Shown here piece by piece: positions 15,628 through 25,217 of a stretch of DNA of 64,000 nucleotides. The DNA comes from Burkholderiales bacterium (lineage in GTDB: Bacteria; Pseudomonadota; Gammaproteobacteria; Burkholderiales; Ga0077523): assembly GCA_022843925.1 (NCBI GenBank), contig JALHMS010000007.1, positions 125,473 to 189,472 of the forward strand. Reading direction: 5' to 3'. The notes beneath the pieces were generated by a model, which ran no database searches, had not been told where the DNA came from, and saw only the letters and a list, made by a program, of their open reading frames with translations. The position numbers were made by a program, and so were the translations under genes. Within the stretch, counting starts at the first letter, position 1; the number at the start of each line of letters is the position of its first letter.

Positions 15628-17358
15628 ATGACCATCGTGAAGCGAACCCGCGCCTTCCTGCGTGACTTCTGGCAACTGGTCCGACCCTACTGGTTCTCCG
15701 AGGAGAAGAACTCCGCGCGGCTTCTGCTCGCGGCGATCGTGGCGCTCACGCTCGCCATGGTCTACATGAGCGTGCAGTTCAACAGCTGGTACAACGAGTT
15801 CTACAACATCCTGCAGGAGAAGCGGAAGGACGACTTCCTGCCATCGATGGGCCACTTCGGGATGCTCGCCACCGTCTTCATCGTGATGTTCACCTACAAC
15901 GTCTACCTGAAGCAGATGCTGCTCATCCGGTGGCGGCGCTGGATGACCGGGAAGTACCTCGACGAGTGGCTGGGCCGGCACGCCTACTACCGGATGCAGC
16001 TGACCGCCGAGCCCACGGACAACCCGGACCAGCGGATCGCCGAGGACATGAAGAGCTTCGTGTCCGGCGCACTCGATCTCTCGCTCGGATTCCTCGACGC
16101 CGTCGTGACCCTGGCCTCGTTCGTGGGCATCCTCTGGGGGCTCTCGGGTTCGCTCGGCTTCACACTCGGAGATTCGAAGTACGAGATCTACGGCTACATG
16201 GTCTGGGCCGCCGTCGCCTATGCCTTCATCGGATCGTGGCTTGCGCACAAGCTCGGGCGACCGCTAATCAAACTGAACTTCGACCAGCAACGCTACGAGG
16301 CCGACTTCCGGTTCGGCCTCGCGCGTTTCCGGGAGAACATGGAAGGTGTGGCGCTCTATCGCGGGGAGGCGGACGAGCTTGCCGGCTTCCGCGATCGCTT
16401 CGCCGGCGTGCTGAAGAACTGGTGGCAGATCATGAAGCGCCAGAAGCTCCTCAACTTCTACACGACCTCCTACGGACAGATTGCCACCGTCTTCCCGTTC
16501 ATCGTCGGCGCACCGCGCTATTTCTCCGGGGCGATCCAACTGGGTGGACTCATGCAGATCTCGAACGCCTTCGGCCAGGTGCAGGGGGCGCTCTCGTGGT
16601 TCATCAACGTGTACGGGACGTTCGCCGAGTGGAAGGCGACGGTCGACCGCCTGACCAGTTTCCAGCGTGCGATCGTCGAGGCAGGCCGGATGACAGACTC
16701 CGGCGAGACGGTGCGGATCGAGCCCTCCCCGGAGACAGGTATCGCGATCGACGCCCTCGAGATCTCGCTGCCCGACACTCGGAAGCTGGTGTCCGGCGCC
16801 TCCATGTCGCTGGCCGCCGGCGAGCGGGTGCTGCTCACCGGTGCCTCCGGATCCGGAAAGAGCACCGTCTTCCGCGTCATCGCCGGCATCTGGCCGTTCG
16901 CGTCGGGGCGCATCCGCACGCCGTCCGCCTTCGATCCGCTGTTCCTCCCGCAGCGTCCGTACTTCCCGCTCGGCAGCCTGCGCGACGTGGTCGCGTACCC
17001 GCAGGACCCCGCCGCTTTCGGCGACGAGCGCATCCGCGCCGCACTGATCGACGTGGGGTTGCCGGGGCTCGCCGAGCGGCTCGACGACGTGGAACCGTGG
17101 CACCACCGCCTCTCCGGCGGCGAACAGCAGCGCGTCGCGATCGCACGCGCACTGCTCATCCGGCCGCGCTGGCTCTTCCTGGACGAAGCCACCAGCAGCC
17201 TCGATCACGATTCGGAGAGCGCCCTGTACACCCTGCTGTGCGAGCGCCTTCCCGACACCGCGATCATCAGCATCGCGCACCGTCCCGAACTCGCGCGCTT
17301 CCACCATCGCGGCGTGCGCCTCGATCGCACTGCGCCCGGCGGGTTCGTGCCGGTCTGA
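15628..17358 (+). CDS. SbmA/BacA-like ABC transporter with fused ATPase
   Basis: A 576-residue half-transporter. The N-terminal half carries SbmA/BacA-type membrane helices (segments near residues 25-45, 70-90, 145-170, 195-215) and the family's RWRRWMTGKYLDEWL and FNSWYNEFYNILQ motifs. The C-terminal half is an ABC ATPase: Walker A TGASGSGKST, signature LSGGEQQRVA, Walker B WLFLDEATSSLD, H-loop IAHR. Members of the YddA/BclA group move peptides or very-long-chain lipids across the inner membrane. GTG at 15637 may be the true start, as GAGG lies just before the ATG at 15628. Confidence 0.92.
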   Translation: MTIVKRTRAFLRDFWQLVRPYWFSEEKNSARLLLAAIVALTLAMVYMSVQFNSWYNEFYNILQEKRKDDFLPSMGHFGMLATVFIVMFTYNVYLKQMLLIRWRRWMTGKYLDEWLGRHAYYRMQLTAEPTDNPDQRIAEDMKSFVSGALDLSLGFLDAVVTLASFVGILWGLSGSLGFTLGDSKYEIYGYMVWAAVAYAFIGSWLAHKLGRPLIKLNFDQQRYEADFRFGLARFRENMEGVALYRGEADELAGFRDRFAGVLKNWWQIMKRQKLLNFYTTSYGQIATVFPFIVGAPRYFSGAIQLGGLMQISNAFGQVQGALSWFINVYGTFAEWKATVDRLTSFQRAIVEAGRMTDSGETVRIEPSPETGIAIDALEISLPDTRKLVSGASMSLAAGERVLLTGASGSGKSTVFRVIAGIWPFASGRIRTPSAFDPLFLPQRPYFPLGSLRDVVAYPQDPAAFGDERIRAALIDVGLPGLAERLDDVEPWHHRLSGGEQQRVAIARALLIRPRWLFLDEATSSLDHDSESALYTLLCERLPDTAIISIAHRPELARFHHRGVRLDRTAPGGFVPV

Positions 17359-17399
17359 ACGCCGGGACTCACGATCGTCACCGCAGGTGGACCCTCTGG

Positions 17400-20300
17400 A
17401 TGGACCGTACTATCCTTCACGATGTTGATTTCGTGGTGACCGTGATGAACGAGGGGAAGCACGAACTCGCCGCGTGCAGGTCACGCATCGAGGCACTCGA
17501 GCGGGAGAACGCCGAGCAGCGCGCGATGCTGGATGTCGCCTTCCGGCGCAATCCGACGCCGATGTGGATCTTCGACCCGGCGACGCTGCGCTTCCTCGAC
17601 ATGAACGACGCGACGCTCCTGCACTTCGGTCGTTCCCGCGAGGAACTGCTCTCCGGGACGCTGGCGGATCTCCGCCCCCCGGAGGAGGTTCCCCGCCTGC
17701 TCGCATGCGCCGCGGACACCATCCCGGACTGGGGGCGCCTCAACGGTCCGTGGTATCACCGCCGCAAGGACGGCACCATCCTCATCACCGAGACGGCCAC
17801 CCACGAGGTCGACTTCGAGGGGCGGCGGGCGCGCTTCGTGATCGTGCACGACGTCACGGAGCGCCAGCGCATCCGCGAGGCGCTCTCGCTGTCGCGACAC
17901 CAGATGCAGACCGTCCTCGACAGCGCACCCGACCTCATCGCCCGGTTCGACGCCCGCCAGCGGTTCACGTACGCGAATGCCGCCTGGGAACAACTGCTGG
18001 GCATCGCACCCGCCGAGATGATCGGACGGCGGCCATCCCGACTGCCGTTGCCTGCCGCGTTCGCCGAAGCCCTCGAGCGCCGGGTGCAGGTCGAGATCGC
18101 GCATCGGTCGATGCAGCGGTTCGAGTTCACGGTGCCCACGCCGACGCACGGCGAGCTGATGCTCGACACCCGCTGCGTGGCAGTCACGGGCGTGGACGGA
18201 CAGATCGATCACGTGCTCACGTTCAGCCGCGACACGACCCGCAAGCGCCGTCTAGAAGAGGCCTTGCGCGAGAGCGAGGAACGCTACCGCCTCGCGATGG
18301 AGTTCGGGCAGGTGGGTCGATGGGAGTGCGACATCGCGACCAACCTCGTCCTCTGGTGCGACGGCTGCCGGCGGATCCTCGGCCTGCCGGAGACTGACGG
18401 CGACATCCCGGTCACGCGCTTCCTCGACCTGGTGCACCCCGCCGATCGGCCCGCGATCGAGCCGGTGCGGGAGGCGTGGCGACGCGGTGATCCCGGCGCC
18501 ATCGAATGCCGCATCATCCGCCCCGATGGCAGCGTGCGCTGGATCTACGAGCGCGGCATGCTCGAGACGTACCCCGACGGACGGCCGCGGCGCCTGCTCG
18601 GCATCATCCAGGACATCACCGACCGCAAGCACGCCGAGATCGCCCTGCGCGAATCGGAGGAGCGGTTCCGCACGCTGGTGGAGCTGTCCTCCGACTATTT
18701 CTGGGAGACCGATGCCGATCTGCTATTCACCACTCAGTCGCGGGCGTGCACCAGCGCTGCGCCGTTCGTGCCGAGCCTCGTCGGTCACCCGCTCTGGGCA
18801 CCGCCGGACTGCCACGCGGCCGACGACGCCCTCCTGACGTACCACGACCAGCTCGAACGTCGGGCGGCGTTCCGCGATTTCCTGTACGAATGGCAGCTTC
18901 CCGGCGGCACGCGCCGCACGCTCCTCGCGAGCGGAACGCCGGTCTTCGACACCGCGGGGGAGTTCCGCGGCTATCGCGGCGTGTCGCGCGACATCACCGA
19001 AGTCGAGAAGGCGCGGATCGAAGTGCGCGATTCCGAGGCCCGCTTCCAACGGCTCGCCGGAAGCGTCAGCGAGATCCTGTGGTTCGCGGACGCCGCCCCG
19101 TTCCGGATCCGGTTCATCAATGCCGCCTTCGAGCAGATCACCGGGATCCCCGGCGAGCGCCTCTACAGCGCGCCGGAAGCCTGGTTGGCGTGCGTGCACC
19201 CGGACGATCTGGAGGAGATCGTCGCCGCACAGAATTGGTGGGTCGACCGCGATGTCGGCTACGTGTTCGAGAACGAGTACCGCATCGTCCGCCCCGACGG
19301 CGAACACCGCTGGCTGCGCGGGCGCCGGGTCGTGAGCTCCAAGTCGGCGGACGGCCGGGTGGAACTGAGCGGCATCACCGAGGACGTCACCGAGCAGAAG
19401 CGGGCCGAGGCCGCGCTGCGCCGTTCCGAGGAACTGTTCCGGCGCCTGGCGGAGAACGTCCCCGAGGTCTTCTGGGTGGGGACGCAGGACTTCTCGCGGG
19501 TCCTCTACCTCAGTCCCGCCTTCGAGACCGTGACCGGCGTGCGACGCGAGGACATCTATGGCGAAGCCCTGGGCTGGCTCCGCCTCGTCGACCCGCGCGA
19601 CCGCGCGGCGATGGATCGCTTCCTGGCCGAGCAGCGCGTCGGCGAACCGGCGCAGACCGAGATCCGCCTGGTGCGGCCGGATGGCAGCGAGCGCTGGGTC
19701 TGGGTGGAGTCGTTCCCGTTCATCAGCAGCGACGGCACGACGCTCGTGACCGGGATCGCGAAAGACATCACCGAGCGCCGCCTGGAGCAGGACCGCAAGC
19801 TGAACGAGGCCGTCAACCAGCGGGACGCACTGGTGCGGGAGGTGCACCATCGCATCAAGAACCATCTCCAGGGCGTCGTGGGACTCCTGCGGCGGCACGT
19901 GGGCAGCACACCTCCGTACGGTCACGTCCTCGACGCGGCCATCGCACAGGTGCAGTCGATGGCCATCGTGCACGGACTGCAGGGCCGGGGTGCGCTCGGC
20001 AGCATCGGGCTCGCCGAGATGGTCCCGGCCATCGCGCGCCATGTGAGCGCGCTGACCGGCGTGACGCTGGACATGGAAACACTTCCGACGGGAGAGTCCC
20101 CCTTGCGCGTCGCGGAAGGCGAGGCCGTCGGGGTCGCACTCATCCTCAACGAGTTGATGTTGAACGCCGCGAAGCACGGCGCGAAGGCGGGTGAAGCCGG
20201 ATGGATGAGCGTGTCGATGCATGCCGAGCGCGGCGGCGCGACCGTTCGCATCCTGAATCCCGGCCGGCTGCCGTCGGAGTTCGAGTTTCCCAGACGAGGG

Positions 20301-20450
20301 CTGGGCACCGGCCTCGGCCTGATGCGCGCACTGGCCCCGACCAAGGGATTCGGTGTCGCTTTCCAGCAGCACTCCGATACGGTTTCGGTGGTGGTGACGC
20401 TCGAACCACCGGTGCTGGCCACTGCCGCGGACATCGCCGCGGCCGCCTGA
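17400..20450 (+). CDS. Six-PAS sensor histidine kinase (HisKA_2)
   Basis: A 1016-residue sensor kinase without clear membrane helices, so probably cytosolic. Six PAS domains run in series, about residues 45-150, 165-290, 297-415, 423-540, 549-670 and 680-795; the third, fifth and sixth have the PAS_3 style DGSxRW ending. Then a HisKA_2 dimerisation domain with the phospho-accepting His in VREVHHRIKNHLQG (near 813) and an ATPase domain with N-box NELMLNAAKHGAK. HisKA_2 kinases commonly pair with ANTAR response regulators, and one follows directly. A short coiled coil (residues 20-45) precedes the first PAS. ATG at 17445 is an alternative start. Confidence 0.93.
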   Translation: MDRTILHDVDFVVTVMNEGKHELAACRSRIEALERENAEQRAMLDVAFRRNPTPMWIFDPATLRFLDMNDATLLHFGRSREELLSGTLADLRPPEEVPRLLACAADTIPDWGRLNGPWYHRRKDGTILITETATHEVDFEGRRARFVIVHDVTERQRIREALSLSRHQMQTVLDSAPDLIARFDARQRFTYANAAWEQLLGIAPAEMIGRRPSRLPLPAAFAEALERRVQVEIAHRSMQRFEFTVPTPTHGELMLDTRCVAVTGVDGQIDHVLTFSRDTTRKRRLEEALRESEERYRLAMEFGQVGRWECDIATNLVLWCDGCRRILGLPETDGDIPVTRFLDLVHPADRPAIEPVREAWRRGDPGAIECRIIRPDGSVRWIYERGMLETYPDGRPRRLLGIIQDITDRKHAEIALRESEERFRTLVELSSDYFWETDADLLFTTQSRACTSAAPFVPSLVGHPLWAPPDCHAADDALLTYHDQLERRAAFRDFLYEWQLPGGTRRTLLASGTPVFDTAGEFRGYRGVSRDITEVEKARIEVRDSEARFQRLAGSVSEILWFADAAPFRIRFINAAFEQITGIPGERLYSAPEAWLACVHPDDLEEIVAAQNWWVDRDVGYVFENEYRIVRPDGEHRWLRGRRVVSSKSADGRVELSGITEDVTEQKRAEAALRRSEELFRRLAENVPEVFWVGTQDFSRVLYLSPAFETVTGVRREDIYGEALGWLRLVDPRDRAAMDRFLAEQRVGEPAQTEIRLVRPDGSERWVWVESFPFISSDGTTLVTGIAKDITERRLEQDRKLNEAVNQRDALVREVHHRIKNHLQGVVGLLRRHVGSTPPYGHVLDAAIAQVQSMAIVHGLQGRGALGSIGLAEMVPAIARHVSALTGVTLDMETLPTGESPLRVAEGEAVGVALILNELMLNAAKHGAKAGEAGWMSVSMHAERGGATVRILNPGRLPSEFEFPRRGLGTGLGLMRALAPTKGFGVAFQQHSDTVSVVVTLEPPVLATAADIAAAA

Positions 20451-20560
20451 CCCTGGGGAGCCTCCGATGGAGTCGCACGGTGGCGCGAACGCATCGGGGT
20501 CCCCCCAGGCTTGCAACCCGGGGCCATAGCCCCATCTACGCTTCAACTCACGGAGAACCG

Positions 20561-21193
20561 ATGGAATCGAACGAACCCACACAACCCCGCCTTCTGCTCG
20601 TGGATGACGACCGGCTCGTGCTCGCCACCCTCTCGGAAGGCCTCCGCGACGCCGGCTACGAGGTGACCGCGGCCGCGTCGGCCGAACAAGCGATCTCCCG
20701 CATGCAGGACGGCGGCGTGGATCTCGCGATACTCGACGTGCGCATGCCCGGCATGGACGGTATCGCGCTGTCCGCGCTGATGCGGGAGCACAGCACGGTG
20801 CCGTTCATCTTCCTGTCGGCCCACGGGGATCTCGACATCGTCCGGCAGGCCGCCGGCAACGGCGCACTCGGCTTCCTCCTGAAACCGATCGACATCCCGC
20901 AGCTCGTCCCGTCCATCGAGGCAGCGCTGGCACGCGGTGCGGAGATATCGCGGCTGAAGGATTCCGAACTCCGCCTCAACACCGCGCTGTCCACCGAACA
21001 GAAGACCCGCATGGCCGTGGGCGTCCTGATGGAACGCCGTCGCCTGGACCGCCGGGCTGCCTTCGAAGCGTTGCGCAGGATGGCCCGCTCGCAACGCCGG
21101 AAGATCACGCTGGTGGCCGACGACATCGTCCGCGCCGTGGAGACCCTCAACGGGACTCCGCAGACGTCGCACGACGAATCCGCGACGGTTTGA
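20561..21193 (+). CDS. Response regulator with ANTAR RNA-binding output
   Basis: A 210-residue regulator. The receiver domain has the acidic pair in LLLVDDDR (14-17), phospho-acceptor D59 in LAILDVRMPGMDG and the Lys in FLLKPID. After a short coiled linker comes an ANTAR domain (about 125-190: TRMAVGVLMERRRLDRRAAFEALRRMA), which binds paired hairpins in nascent RNA and prevents termination, as in AmiR, NasR and EutV. It lies 110 bp after the PAS kinase, its likely partner. Good GGAGA ribosome-binding site. Its RNA targets are not evident in the window. Confidence 0.93.
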   Translation: MESNEPTQPRLLLVDDDRLVLATLSEGLRDAGYEVTAAASAEQAISRMQDGGVDLAILDVRMPGMDGIALSALMREHSTVPFIFLSAHGDLDIVRQAAGNGALGFLLKPIDIPQLVPSIEAALARGAEISRLKDSELRLNTALSTEQKTRMAVGVLMERRRLDRRAAFEALRRMARSQRRKITLVADDIVRAVETLNGTPQTSHDESATV

Positions 21194-21481
21194 TCGCTGC
21201 CATCCCACGGATGAGGAGCATGCCGTCCAGACAGGCAGCACGACGTCGGGGGGCGCATTCATGAAGCCCCGGAGACGCTTCGCCGACCACGCCGCATCCA
21301 CCGATCACGATCGGGCGCCGTGCGGCAAGCCGACATGCCCAGCCACCGCCCCGGCCTGCAGGGCAGCATTGCCCACCGCCGCGGCAGACACGCATCCCAG
21401 GTAGTCACCCGTCACGCGAAGCCGCCACGATCCTGCGGCTTCACTCCCGCTCCGGCAGTCGCTGCAGCGCCCGCGACGCGT
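21194..21481. terminator. Convergent intergenic region with one stem-loop
   Basis: A 288-bp gap between the convergent response-regulator and SPOR genes. The only structure I see is GAAGCCGC (21418-21425) pairing with GCGGCTTC (21435-21442) around a 9-nt loop, a possible bidirectional transcript end without a U-run. No supportable gene. Confidence 0.35.
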
Positions 21482-22129
21482 TCACGGGCAGGCCGCTGCG
21501 CGCAGCTCCGTCCCAGGCCATCCGGCCTTCAATTCCGCCAGTCGCTTCGTCTCGGCCTCGACGGGTTCCCGCACGTAGATCGCGTTGAGCCGCAGCGGAT
21601 GCGGCCGCTGACCGACGACGGCCCGCGCCACGCGCCGGGTCTTCAACCCTTCGAGGAATCTCTGGGCGGCCTCTTCCGAACGGAAGATGCCGAGGGAAAC
21701 CGCGAAGCGCATGTCCGAGTTGTCCTGCACGACGTACGTGTCGAGCACGCCCAACGCCGCGAGGCGCGCCACCTCGCGATCGGCCTGCAGGCGGTTGGGG
21801 AACGGCGGCACGTACACCCACCAGTTCGCCACCGCATTGACCGGCGCACTCCCGAGGCGGTCACCGAGACCCAACGAGGCGAGGGCTTCGCGGGCCCGCA
21901 CGATTTCCTCCTGGGAGAACGGCGCCCATTCCATGCACGCCGCCTCGGCCGGGGCGGGCTCCGGCGGCGGTGCGGGTTCGGGCTCACCGCGGACGATCCG
22001 GATGCGGTCGGCATTCGGCTGGTCCACCGGTGCCGCACGCTGGGCGGTCCGCTCCTGGCGCTCCGCCAGGAATCCGTACCCGAAGAGCGCGAGATTCGCG
22101 ACGATCAGGATGGACAGCAGGACCCTCAA
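21482..22129 (-). CDS. SPOR-domain protein
   Basis: A 215-residue protein with a single N-terminal membrane anchor (RVLLSILIVANLALFGYGFL), a Pro/Glu-rich linker (residues 48-62) and a C-terminal SPOR-like domain: NWWVYVPPFPNRLQADREV, then TYVVQDNSDMRFAVSLGIFRSEEAAQRFL. SPOR domains bind denuded peptidoglycan glycan strands at the division site. The start overlaps the coaX stop (ATGA), and the birA-coaX-SPOR order is common in beta-proteobacteria. Its exact role in this operon is unknown. Confidence 0.88.
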   Translation of the reverse strand: MRVLLSILIVANLALFGYGFLAERQERTAQRAAPVDQPNADRIRIVRGEPEPAPPPEPAPAEAACMEWAPFSQEEIVRAREALASLGLGDRLGSAPVNAVANWWVYVPPFPNRLQADREVARLAALGVLDTYVVQDNSDMRFAVSLGIFRSEEAAQRFLEGLKTRRVARAVVGQRPHPLRLNAIYVREPVEAETKRLAELKAGWPGTELRAAACP

Positions 22130-22893
22130 CGGAACACCTCCGAGACGTCGGCGACCAGCAGGCCCTCCAGCACGAGATGCTCCACGCGGAGCGCGCCCTC
22201 CGGCATGCCCGGAACGAGCGTCGGCGCGGAGCCGCCGGAGAGCAGCACGCGCGGAGTCGTGCCCTCCCGTGCCGCGAGCCGCCCGACCATCCGCGCGACG
22301 GCGCCGGCTGCGGCATCGAACGCGCCGGAGGTCATCGCGTCCGCGGTGTTCCGCGGGAACTCGCTGACGCGCCCCGGGGCGGACTGCAGGCCTGCGGTTC
22401 GCTGCGCGAGGGCATCGAGCATCACGCCGACGCCGGGCAGGATCAGCCCGCCGAGAAATTCTCCGGTCGAAGCCAGTGCGTCCACGGTGATGGCCGTGCC
22501 CGCATTCACCACGACCACCGGATCATCGGTGCGTGCCCGGGCACCGACCATCGCCGCCCATCGATCCGCACCGAGCTGGGTCGGCCGGTCGTACCGGTTG
22601 TAGACGCCGGCGCAACGTTCGGTCGAGGCGAACCACACGACCTCGGTGGCGGTGTGGGCCGCGACGAGCGCCCCGATGCGCTCGCGCACGGCCGGGCCGG
22701 CAACGCTGCAGGCGAGGGTGCGGGTGCCCTGCAGCGGGAGGTCGCCCCATCGGGCGGCCAGAGCGTCGGGATCCTGCGTGGGCACGGCGCCGCTGGCCAC
22801 GAAGACGCCATCGTTCACGAACGCCCATTTCACGCGCGTGTTGCCGGCATCGAGAACTAGGCGCGCGCCGACCTTCGGCAGTCCGTCACGCAT
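22126..22893 (-). CDS. coaX: Type III pantothenate kinase
   Basis: Phosphorylates pantothenate, the first step in CoA synthesis. The 255-residue length and motifs fit CoaX of the ASKHA fold: LVLDAGNTRVKWAF (phosphate loop, residues 12-25), LGADRWAAMVGA, VVNAGTAITVDAL with the catalytic Asp, and GGLILPGVGVML. CoaX needs a monovalent cation and is not inhibited by CoA. It overlaps birA by 8 nt and SPOR by 4 nt, so all three are one transcript. Confidence 0.96.
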   Translation of the reverse strand: MRDGLPKVGARLVLDAGNTRVKWAFVNDGVFVASGAVPTQDPDALAARWGDLPLQGTRTLACSVAGPAVRERIGALVAAHTATEVVWFASTERCAGVYNRYDRPTQLGADRWAAMVGARARTDDPVVVVNAGTAITVDALASTGEFLGGLILPGVGVMLDALAQRTAGLQSAPGRVSEFPRNTADAMTSGAFDAAAGAVARMVGRLAAREGTTPRVLLSGGSAPTLVPGMPEGALRVEHLVLEGLLVADVSEVFR

Positions 22894-23887
22894 CGCGGCC
22901 CGCCGTCGCCATCCCGTTCGACGCCCGTACGCTCACCTCGCCGCCATGGAAACGCCGGACACCGGTGACCGTGTCGACGAGCAGCGCGCCATCGGCCGCC
23001 GTACCCGTCACGCGACCCTCGACGCGGCTGCCGTCGGGCAGGCTCACGACGGCATCACGCCCCCGCAACACGTGCCAGCGATCGAACTCGTCCGCCATCG
23101 CGGCGAATCCACCGACGAGGAACGCGTCGATCGCCATGGCCAGTTCGGTCAGCACGGCGGCGAGCAAGGCGTTGCGATCCTCGGAGCCCCCCGCCCCGGC
23201 GATGTCGGCAACGGGCTGATCGACCGCCGCCGGAATGTCGGCCGCGAGCCGCACGTTGAACCCGATGCCGATGACCACGGCGGACGGGCCGAGCGCGTCT
23301 CCCTGCAGTTCGATGAGGATGCCGGCCAGCTTGCGGCCGTCGCACAGGAGGTCGTTCGGCCACTTCACGCCCACCCCCTGCACACCGCGCGCCGCGAGCG
23401 CCTTCGCACACGCCAGTCCGACGACGAGGCTGAGTCCCGAGAGCGATGCCGGCCCCTGGTCGAAGCGCCAGAGGAGCGAGAACGTGAGCGCGCCGCCGAG
23501 TCCCGAGAGCCAGGTGCGGCCGCGGCGCCCGCGCCCGCCCGTCTGCAGCTCGGCGGCCACGACGGATCCGGACGGCGCGCCGGCTGCGGCGCGTTCGAGC
23601 ATCACCGTGTTGGTGGACGCCACTTCGTCATGGATGTCGACGTGGAAGCGCGCGGCGTGACCACCGAGCGCGGTCCCGATTGCGGCGGCGTCGAGCCAGA
23701 CGGGCGCATGCGGCAGGCGGTAACCCTGGCCGCGCACCTTCTCGACCGGAAGGCCGAGCTGCTGCACCTCCTGCATCACGTTCCAGACGGTGGCGCGGGT
23801 GACCCCGAGCCGTTGCGCGATCTCCTCGCCGGAGCGGAAGGTGTCGCCGCCGAGGAGGCGGAGCGTGGGAAGAAGATGTTGGTTCAC
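22886..23887 (-). CDS. birA: Bifunctional biotin ligase/biotin operon repressor
   Basis: Attaches biotin to carboxylase carrier domains through biotinyl-AMP, and may repress biotin genes. 333 residues from GTG at 23887. The N-terminal winged helix is seen (SGEEIAQRLGVTRATVWNVMQ), then the ligase core: DEVASTNTVMLERA, QTGGRGRRGRTWLS (the biotinyl-AMP loop GRGRRGR), KWPNDLLCDGRKLAGILIEL, and a C-terminal SH3-like domain (GRVTGTAADGALLVDT). The GTG start is chosen because the helix-turn-helix begins immediately after it; longer upstream frames lack family sequence. Confidence 0.95.
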   Translation of the reverse strand: MNQHLLPTLRLLGGDTFRSGEEIAQRLGVTRATVWNVMQEVQQLGLPVEKVRGQGYRLPHAPVWLDAAAIGTALGGHAARFHVDIHDEVASTNTVMLERAAAGAPSGSVVAAELQTGGRGRRGRTWLSGLGGALTFSLLWRFDQGPASLSGLSLVVGLACAKALAARGVQGVGVKWPNDLLCDGRKLAGILIELQGDALGPSAVVIGIGFNVRLAADIPAAVDQPVADIAGAGGSEDRNALLAAVLTELAMAIDAFLVGGFAAMADEFDRWHVLRGRDAVVSLPDGSRVEGRVTGTAADGALLVDTVTGVRRFHGGEVSVRASNGMATAGRDA

Positions 23888-24050
23888 GGCGCGAAGGATA
23901 GCGCACGGGATCGCATCGACCGTACGCGACGCGATCGGCGCGAGCGGTGCAACACGCGCCACTTGACCTGCATCAACACGGCCGGCCACGCTCACGCGAG
24001 ACTCGGGCCCATCGGATTCGAACAGTTGGCACTTTCGAGGAGACACACCC

Positions 24051-24494
24051 ATGTACAAGCGCATCCTGATCCCCGTCGACGGCTCTCCGCTGTCGAAGAA
24101 GGCCATCCGCGAAGGCGTGAAACTCGCCGCGACGTGTGGCGCCAAGGTGACAGGCTTCTACGCGCCGCCCGAGTACGAGGTGCTGGTGTACGGCGAGTAC
24201 ATCCCGCCGGACCTCATGGCCCGCGACGAATACGAGGCGCGCACGGAACGCAATGCCACGAAGATCCTTGCCGCCGTCAGGAAGGAGGCCGATGCCGCCG
24301 GCGTCGAGTGCGAGACCCACTACGAGGAATGCCGGATGCCCTGGGAAGGCATCGTCGAGGTCGCCCGCAAGCGTCGCTGCGATCTGATCGTCATGGCGTC
24401 CCATGGACGCAAGGGATTGGCGGGCGTACTGTTGGGCAGCGAGACCACGAAGGTCCTCACGCATTCCAAGATACCGGTGCTCGTGTGCCGGTAG
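24051..24494 (+). CDS. Universal stress protein
   Basis: A 147-residue UspA-fold protein: MYKRILIPVDGSPLSKKAI at the start, IVMASHGRKGLAGVLLGSET with the ATP-binding G-x2-G-x9-G(S/T) signature, and a THSKIPVLV ending. An ATP-binding type. It is a single gene between divergent birA and convergent lrp, with a purine-rich GAGGAGAC ribosome site. A second, distinct stress protein lies at 44006. Confidence 0.94.
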   Translation: MYKRILIPVDGSPLSKKAIREGVKLAATCGAKVTGFYAPPEYEVLVYGEYIPPDLMARDEYEARTERNATKILAAVRKEADAAGVECETHYEECRMPWEGIVEVARKRRCDLIVMASHGRKGLAGVLLGSETTKVLTHSKIPVLVCR

Positions 24495-24518
24495 TCCCCG
24501 CCCGGCGTACCGGGCTAA

Positions 24519-24547
24519 GCTGGGTCACCCGTCAAGGGTGACCCAGC
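24519..24547. terminator. Bidirectional stem-loop terminator
   Basis: A perfect 12-bp stem, GCTGGGTCACCC (24519-24530) and GGGTGACCCAGC (24536-24547), with loop GTCAA, 25 nt after the stress-protein stop. It lies between convergent genes and could end both. There is no U-run. Confidence 0.65.
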
Positions 24548-24654
24548 ACCAACGTTCCGGGTCGTCCTCCAACGGAGGCCCTGCACCTTCCCTGCACCGT
24601 CGCTGAATCCTCCTCGACCGAGGCACCGCCGGCGGGGCTGCTGCGAAGATGCCG

Positions 24655-25197
24655 TCAGCGCGTCTTCCCGGCCTTCACCCCTTTCGCCGCCGCTGCCCTC
24701 GGCTTCCGCGGTGCCTTCGTCGCCTCGGCCGGCTCGGCGGCGGACAGCGGGATCTCGCTCGACTTCAGCGTCCGCAGCACGAAGCTCGACTTGCTGTGGC
24801 GGATGCCCCGGATGCGGTAGAGCTTTTCGCGCAGCAGCCGTTCGTAGTCGCGCGTGTCGCGGACCGCAATGCGGATCAGGTAGTCGTAGTCGCCCGAGAT
24901 CAGCGTCGCCTCCAGCACCTCGGGGATCTCCTCCAGCATGCGACCGAACGCGTAGATCGTCTCGTCGCTGTGGCTCTCCAGCGTCACCTGGACGATCACC
25001 GTCTCGCTGAAACCGAGCGCCGACGGATCGATGCGCACGGTGTAGCCGAGGATCACGCCCTCGGTCTCCATGCGCTTGATGCGGTTCCAGCAGGGCGTGG
25101 TCGACAGCCCCACCGCCGCACTGATGTCGCCCAGGCTCGCGCGGGCATCGCGCTGCAGCTCGCGGAGGATCGCGAGATCGAACTTGTCGAGTGCCAT
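24655..25197 (-). CDS. Lrp/AsnC-family regulator
   Basis: A 180-residue regulator with an N-terminal helix-turn-helix (LDKFDLAILRELQRDARASL, then DISAAVGLSTTPCWNRIKRM) and a C-terminal RAM ligand domain (VIVQVTLESHS, EVLEATLISGDYDYLIRIAV). The last 25 residues are a Lys/Ala/Pro-rich tail of the histone-like kind, longer than in E. coli Lrp. The family senses amino acids. It is divergent from an acetolactate synthase with repeated CAGAAAA boxes between them, so autocontrol and control of that gene are likely. Confidence 0.93.
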   Translation of the reverse strand: MALDKFDLAILRELQRDARASLGDISAAVGLSTTPCWNRIKRMETEGVILGYTVRIDPSALGFSETVIVQVTLESHSDETIYAFGRMLEEIPEVLEATLISGDYDYLIRIAVRDTRDYERLLREKLYRIRGIRHSKSSFVLRTLKSSEIPLSAAEPAEATKAPRKPRAAAAKGVKAGKTR

Positions 25198-25217
25198 TCT
25201 TCCGAAGCCCTCCTAAA

